DNA of 64,000 nucleotides from Frondihabitans peucedani (GCF_039537585.1 NZ_BAABAU010000001.1:1550001-1614000), one strand, 5' to 3'; counted from the first letter of the stretch, positions 33,768-43,854 are shown. Notes: a model not told the origin generated them from the letters alone. Program-made: numbers and translations.

Positions 33768-35837
33768 CTACCGCAGGAACGCGGCTGCGACACCCGCGTC
33801 GACCGGGATGTGCAGGCCGGTCGTGTGCGACAGGTCGCCCGCCGTCAGCACGAACACCGCGTTCGCGACGTTCTCCGGCAGCACCTCCCGCTTCAGGAGG
33901 GTGCGCTGGGCGTAGTAGGCGCCGAGCTCCTCCTCGGGGACGCCGTAGACCGCCGCGCGCTTGGCACCCCAGCCTCCCGCGAAGATGCCCGAGCCGCGGA
34001 CGACCCCGTCGGGATTGATGCCGTTGACCTTCACGCCGTACTCGCCGAGCTCGGCGGCGAGCAGCCGCACCTGGTGCGCCTGGTCGGCCTTCGTGGCGGA
34101 GTAGGCGATGTTGTTGGGGCCGGCGAAGACGGAGTTCTTCGAGGAGATGTAGACGATGTCGCCGCCGAGCTCCTGATCGATCAGCACGCGCGCCGCGGCC
34201 CGTGACACGAGGAACGATCCCTTCGCCATGACGTCGTGCTGGAGGTCCCAGTCGGCGACGGTCGTCTCGAGCAGCGACTTCGACAGCGACAGGCCGGCGT
34301 TGTTCACGACGAGGTCGAGCCCGCCGAAGGCGAGCAGGGTGGCGTCGACGGCGGCCTGCACGTCGGCCTCGCTGGTCACGTCCGCCTGGACGCCCACGGC
34401 CACGTCGGTCGAGCCGAGATCGGCGGCGGCAGCCTGCGCCTTCGCGAGGTCGAGGTCGGCGATGACGACGCACGCCCCCTCGGCCGCGAGGCGGGTGGCG
34501 ATCGCCTTGCCGATCCCGGAGGCGGCGCCTGTCACGAGGGCGATCCGGGAGGCGAGGGGCTTCGGCTTCGGGCGGCGCTGCAGCTTGGCCTCCTCCAGCG
34601 ACCAGTACTCGATCCGGAACTTCTCGGCCTCGTCGATCGGTGCGTACGACGAGATCGCCTCGGCGCCGCGCATGACGTTGATCGCGTTGAGGTAGAACTC
34701 CCCGGCGACGCGGGCGGTCTGCTTGTCGGCGCCGTACGAGAACATGCCGACGCCCGGGATCAGCACGATCGCGGGATCCTGCCCACGGACAGCCGGCGAG
34801 CTGTCCGTCGCATGCCGGTCGTAGTACGCCTGGTAGTCGGCGCGGTACTCGTCGTGGAGCGCTGTCAGGCGCTCGACCTGCTCTTCGAGCGTGGAGGCCG
34901 GCGGCAGATCGAGCAGCATCGGCTTGACCTTGGTGCGCAGGAAGTGGTCGGGGCACGAGGTCCCGAGCGCCGCGAGCCGCGGGTGCTCGGCGTGCGACAG
35001 GAACTCCAGCACGCGCGGGTCGTCGCTGAAGTGGCCGACCTGGGCGCGGTCGGTCGACACGAGCCCGCGCAGGATCGGCGCCAGCGCGGCCGCACGCGCT
35101 CGTCGCGCCTCGGGGTCGAGCGGCTCGTATCCCGGCAGCGCGGCGCCGAAGGGTTCTGGTCGACCGTGCTCCTCGATGTAGGCCGCGGCCGTCTCGATGA
35201 TCCAGAGGGAGTTTGCCTCGGCCTCGTCGGACGTGTCGCCCCAGGCCGTGATGCCGTGACCGCCGAGGATCGTGCCGATCGCGTCGGGGTTCGCCGCCTT
35301 GATGTCGGCGATGTCCTGTCCGAGCTGCCACCCCGGGCGGCGCCACGGCACCCACACGACGCGGTCGCCGAAGATCGTCGCCGTGAGAGCTTCGCCGTCG
35401 GCGGCGGTCGCGATCGCGATGCCCGAGTCGGGGTGCAGGTGGTCGACGTGCGCGGCGTCGACGAGGCCGTGCATGGCCGTGTCGATCGACGGCGCCGCCC
35501 CGCCCTTGCCGTGGAGGATGTAGTCGAACGCCGCGACCATCTCGTCCTCGCGGTCGACGCCCGGGTAGACGTCCGCCAGCGCGCGGAGCCGGTCGAGCCG
35601 GAGCACGGCGAGGCCGCCCTCCGTGAGCGTGCCGAGATCGCCGCCGGAGCCCTTGACCCAGAGGAGTTCCACGGGTCGGCCCGTGACGGGGTCGATCTCG
35701 GTGCCCTTGGCCGACGTGTTGCCGCCGGCATAGTTGGTGTTCCGGGGATCGGAGCCGAGCCGGTTCGACCGGGCGATCAGGTCGGCGGCGGCCGAAGGGA
35801 CGTCGGCGGCGGCCGAGGGGACGGTCGTGTCGCTCAT
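33768..35837 (-). CDS. rhaD: Bifunctional L-rhamnulose-1-phosphate aldolase / L-lactaldehyde (short-chain) dehydrogenase
   Basis: 689 residues. The N-terminal class II aldolase domain (about 1-420) has NYAGGNTSAKG, LWVKGSGGDLGT, HGLVDAAHVDHLHPDSGIAIA (zinc His ligands) and ILGGHGITAWGDTSDEA. The C-terminal SDR domain (about 430-689) has SRIALVTGAASGIGKAIATRLAAEGACVVIADLD, VNNAGLS and catalytic Ser and Tyr-x-x-x-Lys in VYISSKNSVFAGPNNIAYSATKADQ. The first half cleaves rhamnulose 1-phosphate to dihydroxyacetone phosphate and L-lactaldehyde, and the second oxidises lactaldehyde to L-lactate. This fusion is known from rhizobia, bacilli and actinobacteria. Its product L-lactate can enter lldD nearby. 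Confidence 0.93.
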   Translation of the reverse strand: MSDTTVPSAAADVPSAAADLIARSNRLGSDPRNTNYAGGNTSAKGTEIDPVTGRPVELLWVKGSGGDLGTLTEGGLAVLRLDRLRALADVYPGVDREDEMVAAFDYILHGKGGAAPSIDTAMHGLVDAAHVDHLHPDSGIAIATAADGEALTATIFGDRVVWVPWRRPGWQLGQDIADIKAANPDAIGTILGGHGITAWGDTSDEAEANSLWIIETAAAYIEEHGRPEPFGAALPGYEPLDPEARRARAAALAPILRGLVSTDRAQVGHFSDDPRVLEFLSHAEHPRLAALGTSCPDHFLRTKVKPMLLDLPPASTLEEQVERLTALHDEYRADYQAYYDRHATDSSPAVRGQDPAIVLIPGVGMFSYGADKQTARVAGEFYLNAINVMRGAEAISSYAPIDEAEKFRIEYWSLEEAKLQRRPKPKPLASRIALVTGAASGIGKAIATRLAAEGACVVIADLDLAKAQAAAADLGSTDVAVGVQADVTSEADVQAAVDATLLAFGGLDLVVNNAGLSLSKSLLETTVADWDLQHDVMAKGSFLVSRAAARVLIDQELGGDIVYISSKNSVFAGPNNIAYSATKADQAHQVRLLAAELGEYGVKVNGINPDGVVRGSGIFAGGWGAKRAAVYGVPEEELGAYYAQRTLLKREVLPENVANAVFVLTAGDLSHTTGLHIPVDAGVAAAFLR

Positions 35838-35839
35838 GC

Positions 35840-37006
35840 TCAGGCGCTCCAGCTCAGCTGCGTGCCGCCGACGCGCTCGGCGGCGATCCTCTCGGCGTGG
35901 CCCGACCGGGCGTAGGCCTCCATGGGGTCGGCGGGAAGGCCCCGCGACTCCCGCCACGAGGCCAGCGCCGGGCGGACGTCGGTGTAGAAGGCGTCCATCA
36001 GGATCCCGTTCGCCCCGAGGACGTCGTGCTCCGCCTGCGCAGCGGCGAGAGCGGCCCGGTCGACGAGGAGAGCCCTGGCCGTCATCTCCTGCACGTTCAG
36101 CACGCTGCGGATCTGCCCGGGGATCTTGTCCTCGACGTTGTGGCACTGGTCGAGCATGAACTGGACCGGCGACGAGGCCTCCAGCCCGCCGCCGTTCACG
36201 ACTTCGAACAGGATCCGGAACAGCTGGAACGGATCCGCCGCCCCGACGATCAGGTCGTCGTCCGCGTAGAACCGCGAGTTGAAGTCGAACGAGCCGAGCT
36301 TCCCGAGGCGGAGGAGCTGCATCACGATGAACTCGATGTTGGTGCCCGGCGCGTGGTGCCCGGTGTCGAGGCAGGTGTACGCCTTCGGCCCGAGGGCGCT
36401 GACCTGGGCGAAGCTGGTCCCCCAGTCGGGCACGTCGGTGTGATAGAACGCCGGCTCGAAGAACTTGTACTCGAGCACCAGGCGCTGGTCGTCGCCGAGG
36501 CCCGCGTAGATCTCGGCGAGGGAGTCGGCGAGGTGGTCCTGCCGCTGACGGAGGCTGTCCTGGCCGGGGTAGTTCGTGCCGTCGGCGAGCCAGATCTTGA
36601 GGTCGCGCGATCCTGTCTCGGTCATGATCTCGAGGCAGCGCAGGTGGTGGTCGATCGCCTTCCGGCGCACCGCGGCGTCCGAGTGCGCGAGGCTGCCGAA
36701 CTTGTAGGCGTCGTCCTGGAACGTGTTGCTGTTCACCGTCCCGAGGCGCACCCCGAGCCCCTCGGCGTGCGACTTCAGGGCCGAGAAGTCGTCGACGAGG
36801 TCCCACGGGATGTGGAGCGCGACCGCCGGCGCGAGGCCGGTGAGCTCGTTGACCTTCGCGGCGTCGGCGATCTTCTCCTCGGCGCTCCGAGGCGTTCCCG
36901 GGGTGCCGAAGACCTTGAAGCGCGTGCCCGAGTTGCCGAAGGCCCAGGAGGGCAGCTCGATGGCCTGCCGTTCCAGGGTCGGGACGATGTCGGCGAAGGT
37001 TGTCAT
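35840..37006 (-). CDS. rhaI: L-rhamnose isomerase
   Basis: 388 residues, the Pseudomonas/rhizobial RhaI type rather than the Escherichia RhaA type. TIM-barrel metal ligands: Glu in LVLEYKFFEPAFYHTDVPDWG, Asp/His in TCLDTGHHAPGTNIEF and Asp in GSFDFNSRFYADDDLIVG. It interconverts L-rhamnose and L-rhamnulose using Mn2+. It is followed after 2 bp by the aldolase/dehydrogenase gene, so coupling is tight. The ATG at 37006 begins MTTFADIVPTLERQAIELPSW, the usual family start. Confidence 0.92.
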   Translation of the reverse strand: MTTFADIVPTLERQAIELPSWAFGNSGTRFKVFGTPGTPRSAEEKIADAAKVNELTGLAPAVALHIPWDLVDDFSALKSHAEGLGVRLGTVNSNTFQDDAYKFGSLAHSDAAVRRKAIDHHLRCLEIMTETGSRDLKIWLADGTNYPGQDSLRQRQDHLADSLAEIYAGLGDDQRLVLEYKFFEPAFYHTDVPDWGTSFAQVSALGPKAYTCLDTGHHAPGTNIEFIVMQLLRLGKLGSFDFNSRFYADDDLIVGAADPFQLFRILFEVVNGGGLEASSPVQFMLDQCHNVEDKIPGQIRSVLNVQEMTARALLVDRAALAAAQAEHDVLGANGILMDAFYTDVRPALASWRESRGLPADPMEAYARSGHAERIAAERVGGTQLSWSA

Positions 37007-37052
37007 GCGCTGTCTCTTCTCTTCACAATCAGGCGGTTCAGAATCGTGCGGT

Positions 37053-38488
37053 TCAGATCTGGACGAACGGGACGTCGAGGAGCCGGGCGGCCGCTCGGAT
37101 GTCGTGCGCTCGATGCCCCAGGGCGAGCGACCAGTGGTGGCCGGTCCCGGTGGCGGACCACTCGTCCACCCATTCGCCGGGGTCGCGGCCGAAGTCGACT
37201 CGGGAGGTGGTGTTGCCGATGGCGAGCAGCGGGCCCGGAACGACCTCGCCCTCGGAGACGATGAAGCTGAACCGGCCGTCGATGCCCTGCCCGAGCGAGA
37301 GCAGAGTCACCGGTCCGGGCGTCACGTCGAACTCCACGCTCACTCCCCTTCCGGCCTTGCCGTGGTAGACGCCGAGGCCTCGGAGCAGCGGGTCGCGAGA
37401 GCTGACCGCCAGGTGGGCAGGACCGTCGTGTCCCATCTCGACGACGTCATCGAGGAAGTTCAGCCCTTGGATCTCCGTGAACGAGCCGCCCGCGCCGAGA
37501 GTCTGCGTCGCGAGCATCGCGATGCTCGTGCGCAGCTCGTACTCGCCGACGACGGGGACACCGCTCGCCGTGAGCAGGGACGCCCCCAGGATCATTCCGG
37601 CGCCGAGCTGCTCGTGCACCTCACCGCCCGCACCCCGGTGGTAGTAGGCGAGGGAGTCGAGGGCGAAGTCGTCCACCAGCCGGTCGAGAGCGACCGAGAC
37701 GCGAGCGCTCCACGCCAGGCTCTCCGCGTCGACAGAGTCGTCGAGGGTGAACACCTCTCGGGCGAGGGCGACGCGATCGGCTTCCTCCGCCTCGGAGACG
37801 CCCTCGGTGCGGACCCGGAGGTCGTCGAACTCGACGACCTCGACATGAGACCCGAACTGCGTCGAGACGAGGGTCAGGTCGGTGGAGACGTCGAGCATCC
37901 CGGGATACAGATGGCCCATGAGGCCGTGGCGAGCTCCACGGAGCACCCCGCGGACGGCTGCCGCGGATATCCACTGCTGGATCCTCCGCCACGCGCTCTC
38001 CTGGCGGAGCCAGCCGCTCACCGACTGGAAGGGGATGCCGGCACGACGGAAGACGTTCGCGACCTCGGGCACCGCGCACTGCCCGCAGTAGGCGAGCCAC
38101 TCGCCGGTGCCGAACGTGGCGTGATCCATCGACTCGGTGGGCTGCAGGTCGATGACGAGCACGGGGGTCTTCGTCTTCTGCGCGATGGGCAGCACCATCG
38201 ACGAGGTGAGGTAGGTGGTGAGGAACATGACGATGACGTCGCAGTCCCTCACTCGGAGCTCTTCGGCAGCACGGGCGGCGTCCTGGGCGTCCGAGATGAA
38301 GCCGACGTCGACGACCTCGGCGTCGAGATCCGAGAACCGCTGGGAGACGTAGCGCGCCGACTCCTCCAGCTGAGGCAGGAGGGTGGGGAACTGGGGCCAG
38401 TAGGTGCCGAGTCCGCCTGCGATGAGGCCGACTCGGGGCTTGCGGCGAGGCCTCTCACCCGGGAGGCGGGAGATGTCGGGAGGCGGGG

Positions 38489-38492
<4 letters not shown>
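37053..38492 (-). CDS. L-arabinose/L-fucose isomerase-family protein, substrate unknown
   Basis: 479 residues. N-terminal Rossmann domain (RVGLIAGGLGTYWPQFPTLLPQLEESARYV, CDVIVMFLTTYLTSSMVLPIAQKTKTPVLVIDLQP), then the AraA-like catalytic half with Glu and His candidates in RGAGGEVHEQLGAGMILG, FTEIQGLNFLDDVVEMGHDGPAH and TGTGHHWSLALGH. It is similar in size to arabinose isomerase (about 500). Being in the rhamnose operon between the mutarotase and RhaI, it is a second isomerase-fold protein in a pathway that needs only one. It may act on a related 6-deoxy sugar or arabinose. It overlaps the mutarotase gene as ATGA. Confidence 0.8.
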
Positions 38493-38869
<377 letters not shown>

Positions 38870-38889
38870 TGTGGATCCTCGGGGTCGGT

Positions 38890-38925
38890 GCCCGGGGCCC
38901 GCGTCGGTCGACGCGGACCCGGGGC
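38890..38925 (-). promoter_or_regulatory. Intra-operon hairpin between rhamnose-binding lipoprotein gene and rhaM
   Basis: Arms 38890-38905 and 38910-38925 pair at 14 of 16 positions around a GGTC loop, directly after the stop of the binding-protein gene. Such hairpins often stop part of the transcripts or protect the upstream mRNA, giving more binding protein than enzyme (inference). Confidence 0.65.
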
Positions 38926-38931
38926 GGTCGA

Positions 38932-39999
38932 TCAGAAGTCGAACTTGTCGATGTTCGCGGCCGTGAACTCCGTCGGCGGACCGACGATGACCGTGTTGTC
39001 GGCGCCGACCTTCAGAGTTCCGAGCGATCCGGCCTTGAAGGTGTCGCCCTCCTTGCCGGTGATGGTGCCGGCGACGAGCGCCTTCGCGGCGTAGACGGTC
39101 GCGGTGCCGATCTTCGCCGGATCCCAGAGCGCGAACTCCTTGACGGTGCCGTCCTTGACGTACTGGCGCATCTGATTGGGCAGGCCGAGTCCGGTCAGGA
39201 TGACCTTGCCCTTGTACGACGAGGTCGACAGGTAGCGGGCCGTCGCCGCGATGCCGACCGTCGTGGGCGAGATGATGCCCTTGAGGTTCGGGTACGACTG
39301 GAGCAGGCCCTGGGCGACCTGGAACGACGTGGTGTCGTCGTCATTGCCGTAGACGGTCGTGACGAGCTTCATCTTCGAGTACTTGGGGTTCGAGGCGAGC
39401 TCGTCCTTCATGTACTTGATCCAGGAGTTCTGGTTCGTCGCGTTCGCCGTGGCCGACAGGATCGCGAACTCCCCCTGGTAGTCGATCTGCTCGCCGAGCT
39501 GCTTCAGCTCGACGAGCCCGACGTCCTTCGCCACGACCTGGTTGATGAACAGGCTGCGGCACGACTTGTCGGTATCGGAGTCGAACGTGATGATCTTCGC
39601 GCCGCCGGCCTTGGCCTGGTTGAGCGCCGAGCACACCGCGTTCGGGTCGTTCGCCGCGATCGCGATGACGTCGGTGTGCTTCTGCGTCAGCGTGTTGATG
39701 TAGCTCACCTGCGAGGAGGCGCTGGCGGTGTTCGGGCCGACGACCGAGTAGGCGTCGCCGGTGGCCGCCGCCGCCTTCTTGCCGCCGCCGAGCTCGACGT
39801 CCGTGTACGGGTTGTTGAGCTGCTTCGGGACGAAGGCGATGCTGATCTTCTTGTTCGCGCCTCCGCCCGAGCCGCCCGCCGATCCTGCCCCGGAGCAGCC
39901 GGACAGGGTGAGCAGGACGGCGGTGGCCGCCGCGGCCGTGAGGAGGATCGTGCGTCGCGCCGGGCGCGGGCCTCGATCGGTGATTCGGGACAACTTCAT
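38932..39999 (-). CDS. rhaS: Rhamnose ABC transporter substrate-binding lipoprotein
   Basis: 355 residues. Lipobox LSGC (about 32-35) after RRTILLTAAAATAVLLT, then a Gly/Ser linker and a periplasmic-binding-protein type I sugar domain: KKISIAFVPKQLNNPYTDVELGGGKKAA, AIAANDPNAVCSALNQAKAGGAKIITFDSDTD, KGIISPTTVGIAATARYL and VKEFALWDPAKIG. FALWDP and the KQLNNPY start are typical of rhizobial-type RhaS. It is anchored to the outer face of the membrane. It is bracketed by two hairpins inside the operon, hinting at its own expression level. Confidence 0.92.
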   Translation of the reverse strand: MKLSRITDRGPRPARRTILLTAAAATAVLLTLSGCSGAGSAGGSGGGANKKISIAFVPKQLNNPYTDVELGGGKKAAAATGDAYSVVGPNTASASSQVSYINTLTQKHTDVIAIAANDPNAVCSALNQAKAGGAKIITFDSDTDKSCRSLFINQVVAKDVGLVELKQLGEQIDYQGEFAILSATANATNQNSWIKYMKDELASNPKYSKMKLVTTVYGNDDDTTSFQVAQGLLQSYPNLKGIISPTTVGIAATARYLSTSSYKGKVILTGLGLPNQMRQYVKDGTVKEFALWDPAKIGTATVYAAKALVAGTITGKEGDTFKAGSLGTLKVGADNTVIVGPPTEFTAANIDKFDF

Positions 40000-40020
40000 T
40001 GTTCTTCCTCTCTGGGGGAA

Positions 40021-40042
40021 CGGCGCCGGGTGCTCGGCGCCG
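40021..40042 (-). promoter_or_regulatory. Small hairpin between rhaQ-type permease and rhaS genes
   Basis: CGGCGCCG at 40021-40028 and again at 40035-40042 can pair around a GGTGCT loop, in the 49-bp spacer before the rhaS start. With the hairpin after rhaS it isolates the binding-protein cistron. Probably mRNA processing or stability (inference). Confidence 0.5.
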
Positions 40043-40048
40043 CCTGGA

Positions 40049-41116
40049 TCAGGTGGCTGGGGCGTCCGCGAGCCGGGCGCGTGCCCGGCGGTCGCGGGCG
40101 GCCACGAAGCGCGCGGACACGCTCGGGGCGACGACGGAGAGCACGAGGAGTCCGCCGGTGACGATGGTCAGGGCGGTGTCGGGCAGGCCGCCGAGCTGGA
40201 GCGAGTAGTTCACGGTGCGGATGATCAGCACGCCGGCGACGACACCGACGATGCTTCCCGAGCCGCCGAAGATCGAGACCCCGCCGAGGAGGACGGCGGC
40301 GACCACGCTGAGCTCGAGGCCCTGCACGCTGTCGCTCTGAGCGCTCGAGTACCGCAGCACCCAGAACAGGCCGGCCGCGCTCGAGATCACGCCCGACGCG
40401 ACGTACAGCCAGAACTTCGAGCGGTTCACCCGGATCCCGACGAAGCTCGCCGCCTCGGTGGAGTAGCCGAGCGCGAACAGCGCCCGGCCGAAGGGAGTGA
40501 AGTGCAGGATGACCGCGAAGACGGCCACGACGACGAGGACGAAGACCATGACGGTCGGCACCCCGATGCCCGGGATGCTCGACGTCGCGAACGTCGTGAG
40601 CGACACGGGGAAGTCGGCCACGGCGTTGTCGCCGATGACGACCAGCGCGAGACCGCGGAAGAGCGCCAGCGTGCCGATGGTGACGGCGAGCGACGGGAGC
40701 CCGACGACGGCGATCAGGAACCCGTTGAAGGCGCCGCACGCGGCCCCCACGATCAGGCAGATCACGAACATCACGGCGATGTTCCCGTGCGAGCCGGACT
40801 GGTGCCAGAGCACTCCGAGGAGTGCCGCGGAGAGACCGGCCGTGCTGGCGACCGACAGGTCGATCTCGCCGGTGATGATGATGAGCGCCATCGGCATCGC
40901 CATGAGCAGGATCGGGATCGCGTCGATCAGCAGGAAGCTCACGGTCGTGACCGACGCGAAGTAGGGCACGAAGATCGCGGCCAGGATCACGATGAGCACG
41001 AGGGCGTAGACGATGGTCGCGTCGCGGGAGCGGAGCAGCCGTCGCCCGGTGCGGCGGGGGGTCGGTGTCGTCGCGGGGGCCGCCGCCGCCTCGGCCCGGG
41101 TCTTCGTGTCAGACAT
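40049..41116 (-). CDS. rhaQ: Rhamnose ABC transporter permease
   Basis: 355 residues, 8-10 membrane segments, BPD_transp_2 (ribose/RbsC-type) family: DATIVYALVLIVILAAIFVPYFASV, ALIIITGEIDLSVASTAGLSAALLGVL (EIDLSV motif), NGFLIAVVGLPSLAVTIGTLALFRGLALVV, ALGYSTEAASFVGIRVNRSK (EAA-like loop contacting the ATPase) and ILGG-like VLLGGVSIFGGSGSIVG. Overlaps the preceding permease gene by 8 bp. The two permeases would form a heterodimer. Confidence 0.92.
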   Translation of the reverse strand: MSDTKTRAEAAAAPATTPTPRRTGRRLLRSRDATIVYALVLIVILAAIFVPYFASVTTVSFLLIDAIPILLMAMPMALIIITGEIDLSVASTAGLSAALLGVLWHQSGSHGNIAVMFVICLIVGAACGAFNGFLIAVVGLPSLAVTIGTLALFRGLALVVIGDNAVADFPVSLTTFATSSIPGIGVPTVMVFVLVVVAVFAVILHFTPFGRALFALGYSTEAASFVGIRVNRSKFWLYVASGVISSAAGLFWVLRYSSAQSDSVQGLELSVVAAVLLGGVSIFGGSGSIVGVVAGVLIIRTVNYSLQLGGLPDTALTIVTGGLLVLSVVAPSVSARFVAARDRRARARLADAPAT

Positions 41117-42158
41117 TCTTCGCCTCGCTGACTCGCAGCCGCCGCGCGTTGCGGACGGAGATGATCTTGGTGATGAGGATCGCGGCGATGATGAGCACGC
41201 CGACGATCGCCTGCTGCCAGAACTTGCTGACGTTCAGCGCCGCCAGCGCACCGGTCATCGTGGTGAGGAGCACGGCGCCGATGGCCGCGCCCGCCACGGT
41301 TCCCGAGCCCCCGAAGATCGCGACGCCGCCGACGACGACCGCCGCGACGATCTGCAGCTCGTAGCCGGTGCCGGTGTCGGCGCCGACGGAGTTGAACCGC
41401 GACGCGTAGAGCACGCCGGCGAGCCCCGAGAGGGCGCCGCTGGCCACGAAGGCCGTGATGACGCGGGTCCGCACCCGGATGCCGAACAGCTCGGCGGCCA
41501 CCGGATCGGAGCCGATCGCGTAGAGGTCGCGGCCCGAGCGGGCGCCGAACATGTACAGCGCGAAGACGACCGTGACGACGAGGGCGATGAGGGCGAGCAG
41601 CGGGACGCCCGCGACGACCTGCACCGAGAGGTTCCCGAACTCGGGCGGGTCGTTGCCGACGAAGTACTGCGTCGACCCCGCCCACGCGTTGTTGATGCCG
41701 CGGAAGATGTAGAGGGTGCCGAGGGTGATGACGAGCGCCGGCACCTTGGCCGTGGTGACGATGAGGCCGTTGACGGCTCCCAGGATCGCGCCGAGCACGA
41801 TCCCGACGAGGAAGATGCCGATCAGCGGCATGCTGGGCACGGCGCTGTAGACCGCGCCGGTCGAGAACGCCGTGAGGCCGAGGATCGACCCGACCGACAG
41901 GTCGACGTTGCGCGTGATGATCACGAGCGCCTCGCCGACGGCCATGACGACGAAGATCGCCGCGTTCAGGAGGAGGTCCTTCGTGCCCTGCGGCGTCAAG
42001 AATCGCGGGTTCGCCACGGTCGTCACGACGAGCAGGATCGCGAGAGCGGCGAAGACCGAGAACTCGCGGGAGGCGAAGGTGCGACCGATCCCGCGGGCGA
42101 CGGGGCTCGAGGCCCGGCGAGAGGCGGGCGGGGCGTCGATGGTGGTGGCGCGGGTCAT
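41109..42158 (-). CDS. rhaP: Rhamnose ABC transporter permease
   Basis: 349 residues from ATG 42158, overlapping the ATPase stop as ATGA. BPD_transp_2 family with about 9 membrane segments: EFSVFAALAILLVVTTVANPRFL, ALVIITRNVDLSVGSILGLTAFS, NGLIVTTAKVPALVITLGTLYIFRGI, AIGSDPVAAELFGIRVRTR (cytoplasmic loop) and AAVVVGGVAIFGGSGTVAGAAIG. It differs from its partner by the RNVDLSV form of the signature. A longer reading extends into the ATPase gene and is not used. Confidence 0.92.
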   Translation of the reverse strand: MTRATTIDAPPASRRASSPVARGIGRTFASREFSVFAALAILLVVTTVANPRFLTPQGTKDLLLNAAIFVVMAVGEALVIITRNVDLSVGSILGLTAFSTGAVYSAVPSMPLIGIFLVGIVLGAILGAVNGLIVTTAKVPALVITLGTLYIFRGINNAWAGSTQYFVGNDPPEFGNLSVQVVAGVPLLALIALVVTVVFALYMFGARSGRDLYAIGSDPVAAELFGIRVRTRVITAFVASGALSGLAGVLYASRFNSVGADTGTGYELQIVAAVVVGGVAIFGGSGTVAGAAIGAVLLTTMTGALAALNVSKFWQQAIVGVLIIAAILITKIISVRNARRLRVSEAKNV

Positions 42159-43693
42159 GCTGCCGCCTCCGTTCCGGGCTGGTCGGCGTCGTGGGTGGCG
42201 GCATGGAGGATGAGCTCGGCGGTGGCGTCGGCGCGAGCGATCTCGGCCGTGATCCTGCCCTCGTGCATCACCAGGATGCGGTCGGCCATGCCGAGGACCT
42301 CGGGCAGCTCCGACGAGATCATCAGGACGGCGATCCCGCGGCCGGCGAGTTCGGAGATCAGGCGGTGGACCTCGCTCTTCGTGCCGACGTCGATGCCGCG
42401 GGTGGGCTCGTCGACGATGAGGAACGACGGGTCGGTGGCGAGCCACTTGGCCAGCACCACCTTCTGCTGGTTGCCGCCCGACAGGGTCGAGACGGGGAGA
42501 TCCTGCGACCCGGTCTTCACCTGGAGGCGCCTGGACCACTCCTCGGCGGACGACAGCTCGGCCTGGCGCGAGAGGAGGCCGAAACGGGCGAGCTGGTGCC
42601 GGAGGGTGAGCGTCGTGTTGCGGGTGACCGAGAGGTCCATGACGAGGCCCTGCTTGCGGCGGTCCTCGGGAACGAACGCCATGCCCGCGTCGATCGCCGC
42701 CTGGGGCGAGCGCGGCTTGAGCGGCTTCCCGGACATCGTCACCGTGCCGGAGTCGTAGCGGTCGACGCCGAAGACCGCGCGCGCGACCTCGGTGCGCCCG
42801 GCACCGACGAGCCCGGCCAGGCCGACGATCTCGCCGGCTCGGACGTCGAACGAGATGCCCGAGAAGACACCGGCCCGCTCGAGGTCGCGGACCGACAGCA
42901 CGACGTCGCCGATCTCCGCGTCGACTTTCGGGAACAGTGACGAGATGTCGCGGCCGACCATCTCGCGGACCAGGGCGTCGACGGTGATGTCCTTCGCGTC
43001 GTGCGTGGCGATGTAGGCGCCGTCCCGCATGACCGTGATCGTGTCGCAGAGCGAGAAGACCTCGTCGAAGCGGTGGGAGATGAACAGGATCGCCGCCCCC
43101 TGGTCGCGGAGGCTCCTCGCGACGGCGAACAGGCGGTCGACCTCGACCCCGCTGAGGGCCGCGGTCGGCTCGTCCATGACGAGCACGCGCGCGTCGAGCG
43201 AGATGGCCTTCGCGATCTCGATGATCTGCTGGTCGGCGATCGAGAGGCCCTCGGCGGAGCGGTCGGGGTCGATCGGCACGCCGAGCCGCTCGAAGAGGAC
43301 AGCCGCCTGGCGGCGCATGGCCGGCCGGTCGACGAATCCGAGGCGACCGCGCGGCTGGCGGCCGATGAAGATGTTCTCGGCGACGGTGAGGTCGGGGAAG
43401 AGCGTCGGCTCCTGGTAGATGACCGAGACCCCCGCCGCCTTGCTGTCGGCTGCGTCGCGAAACGCGACGGTCTCGCCGCGCATCTCGATGACACCCGAGT
43501 CGGGCTGGTAGATGCCGGCGATGGTCTTGACCATGGTCGACTTGCCGGCGCCGTTCTCGCCCACGAGGGCGTGGATGCGACCGGCCTCGAGGGCGATCGT
43601 CCCATCCGCCAGAGCCACGACCGGGCCGAAGGACTTCGTCACGTGTCGAAGCGCGAAGGTGACCGGGGCATCGGTCACGGGGGTGCTCGTCAT
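42155..43693 (-). CDS. rhaT: Rhamnose ABC transporter ATP-binding protein (two NBDs)
   Basis: 512 residues, two fused ATPase domains as in RbsA/AraG. NBD1: GENGAGKST (Walker A), LSIADQQIIEIAKAI (signature), VLVMDEPTAALS (Walker B). NBD2: GLVGAGRTE (degenerate Walker A, normal for this family), STLSGGNQQKVVLAKWL and FLIVDEPTRGIDVGT. It energises sugar import. It is the first gene of the minus-strand operon; its ATG lies 28 bp from a LacI-type operator. Named by analogy with the rhizobial rhaSTPQ transporter, not the unrelated E. coli RhaT symporter. Confidence 0.92.
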   Translation of the reverse strand: MTSTPVTDAPVTFALRHVTKSFGPVVALADGTIALEAGRIHALVGENGAGKSTMVKTIAGIYQPDSGVIEMRGETVAFRDAADSKAAGVSVIYQEPTLFPDLTVAENIFIGRQPRGRLGFVDRPAMRRQAAVLFERLGVPIDPDRSAEGLSIADQQIIEIAKAISLDARVLVMDEPTAALSGVEVDRLFAVARSLRDQGAAILFISHRFDEVFSLCDTITVMRDGAYIATHDAKDITVDALVREMVGRDISSLFPKVDAEIGDVVLSVRDLERAGVFSGISFDVRAGEIVGLAGLVGAGRTEVARAVFGVDRYDSGTVTMSGKPLKPRSPQAAIDAGMAFVPEDRRKQGLVMDLSVTRNTTLTLRHQLARFGLLSRQAELSSAEEWSRRLQVKTGSQDLPVSTLSGGNQQKVVLAKWLATDPSFLIVDEPTRGIDVGTKSEVHRLISELAGRGIAVLMISSELPEVLGMADRILVMHEGRITAEIARADATAELILHAATHDADQPGTEAAA

Positions 43694-43720
43694 TGAGTGG
43701 TACCTAACGTCATCGTCGGG

Positions 43721-43736
43721 ATTGAATCGTTTTAGT
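43721..43736. promoter_or_regulatory. LacI-type operator near the rhamnose operon start
   Basis: ATTGAAT-CG-TTTTAGT, a pseudo-palindrome with central CG, 28 bp upstream of the transporter ATPase ATG. It shares ATTGAAnCG with a second box at 43855. A perfect GAGCGATCGCTC palindrome lies close by at 43738-43749. The probable ligand is the LacI protein encoded next door. Confidence 0.55.
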
Positions 43737-43854
43737 GGAGCGATCGCTCGAACTCTAGGACCACCTCGCGGCGGGAGTCAAGCATTGAGCGCAGCTGCGT
43801 TCCGGGCTGCAGGGCGAGAAGGCGTGATCCTGCGGGCCTCGCCGTGACCGCGTT

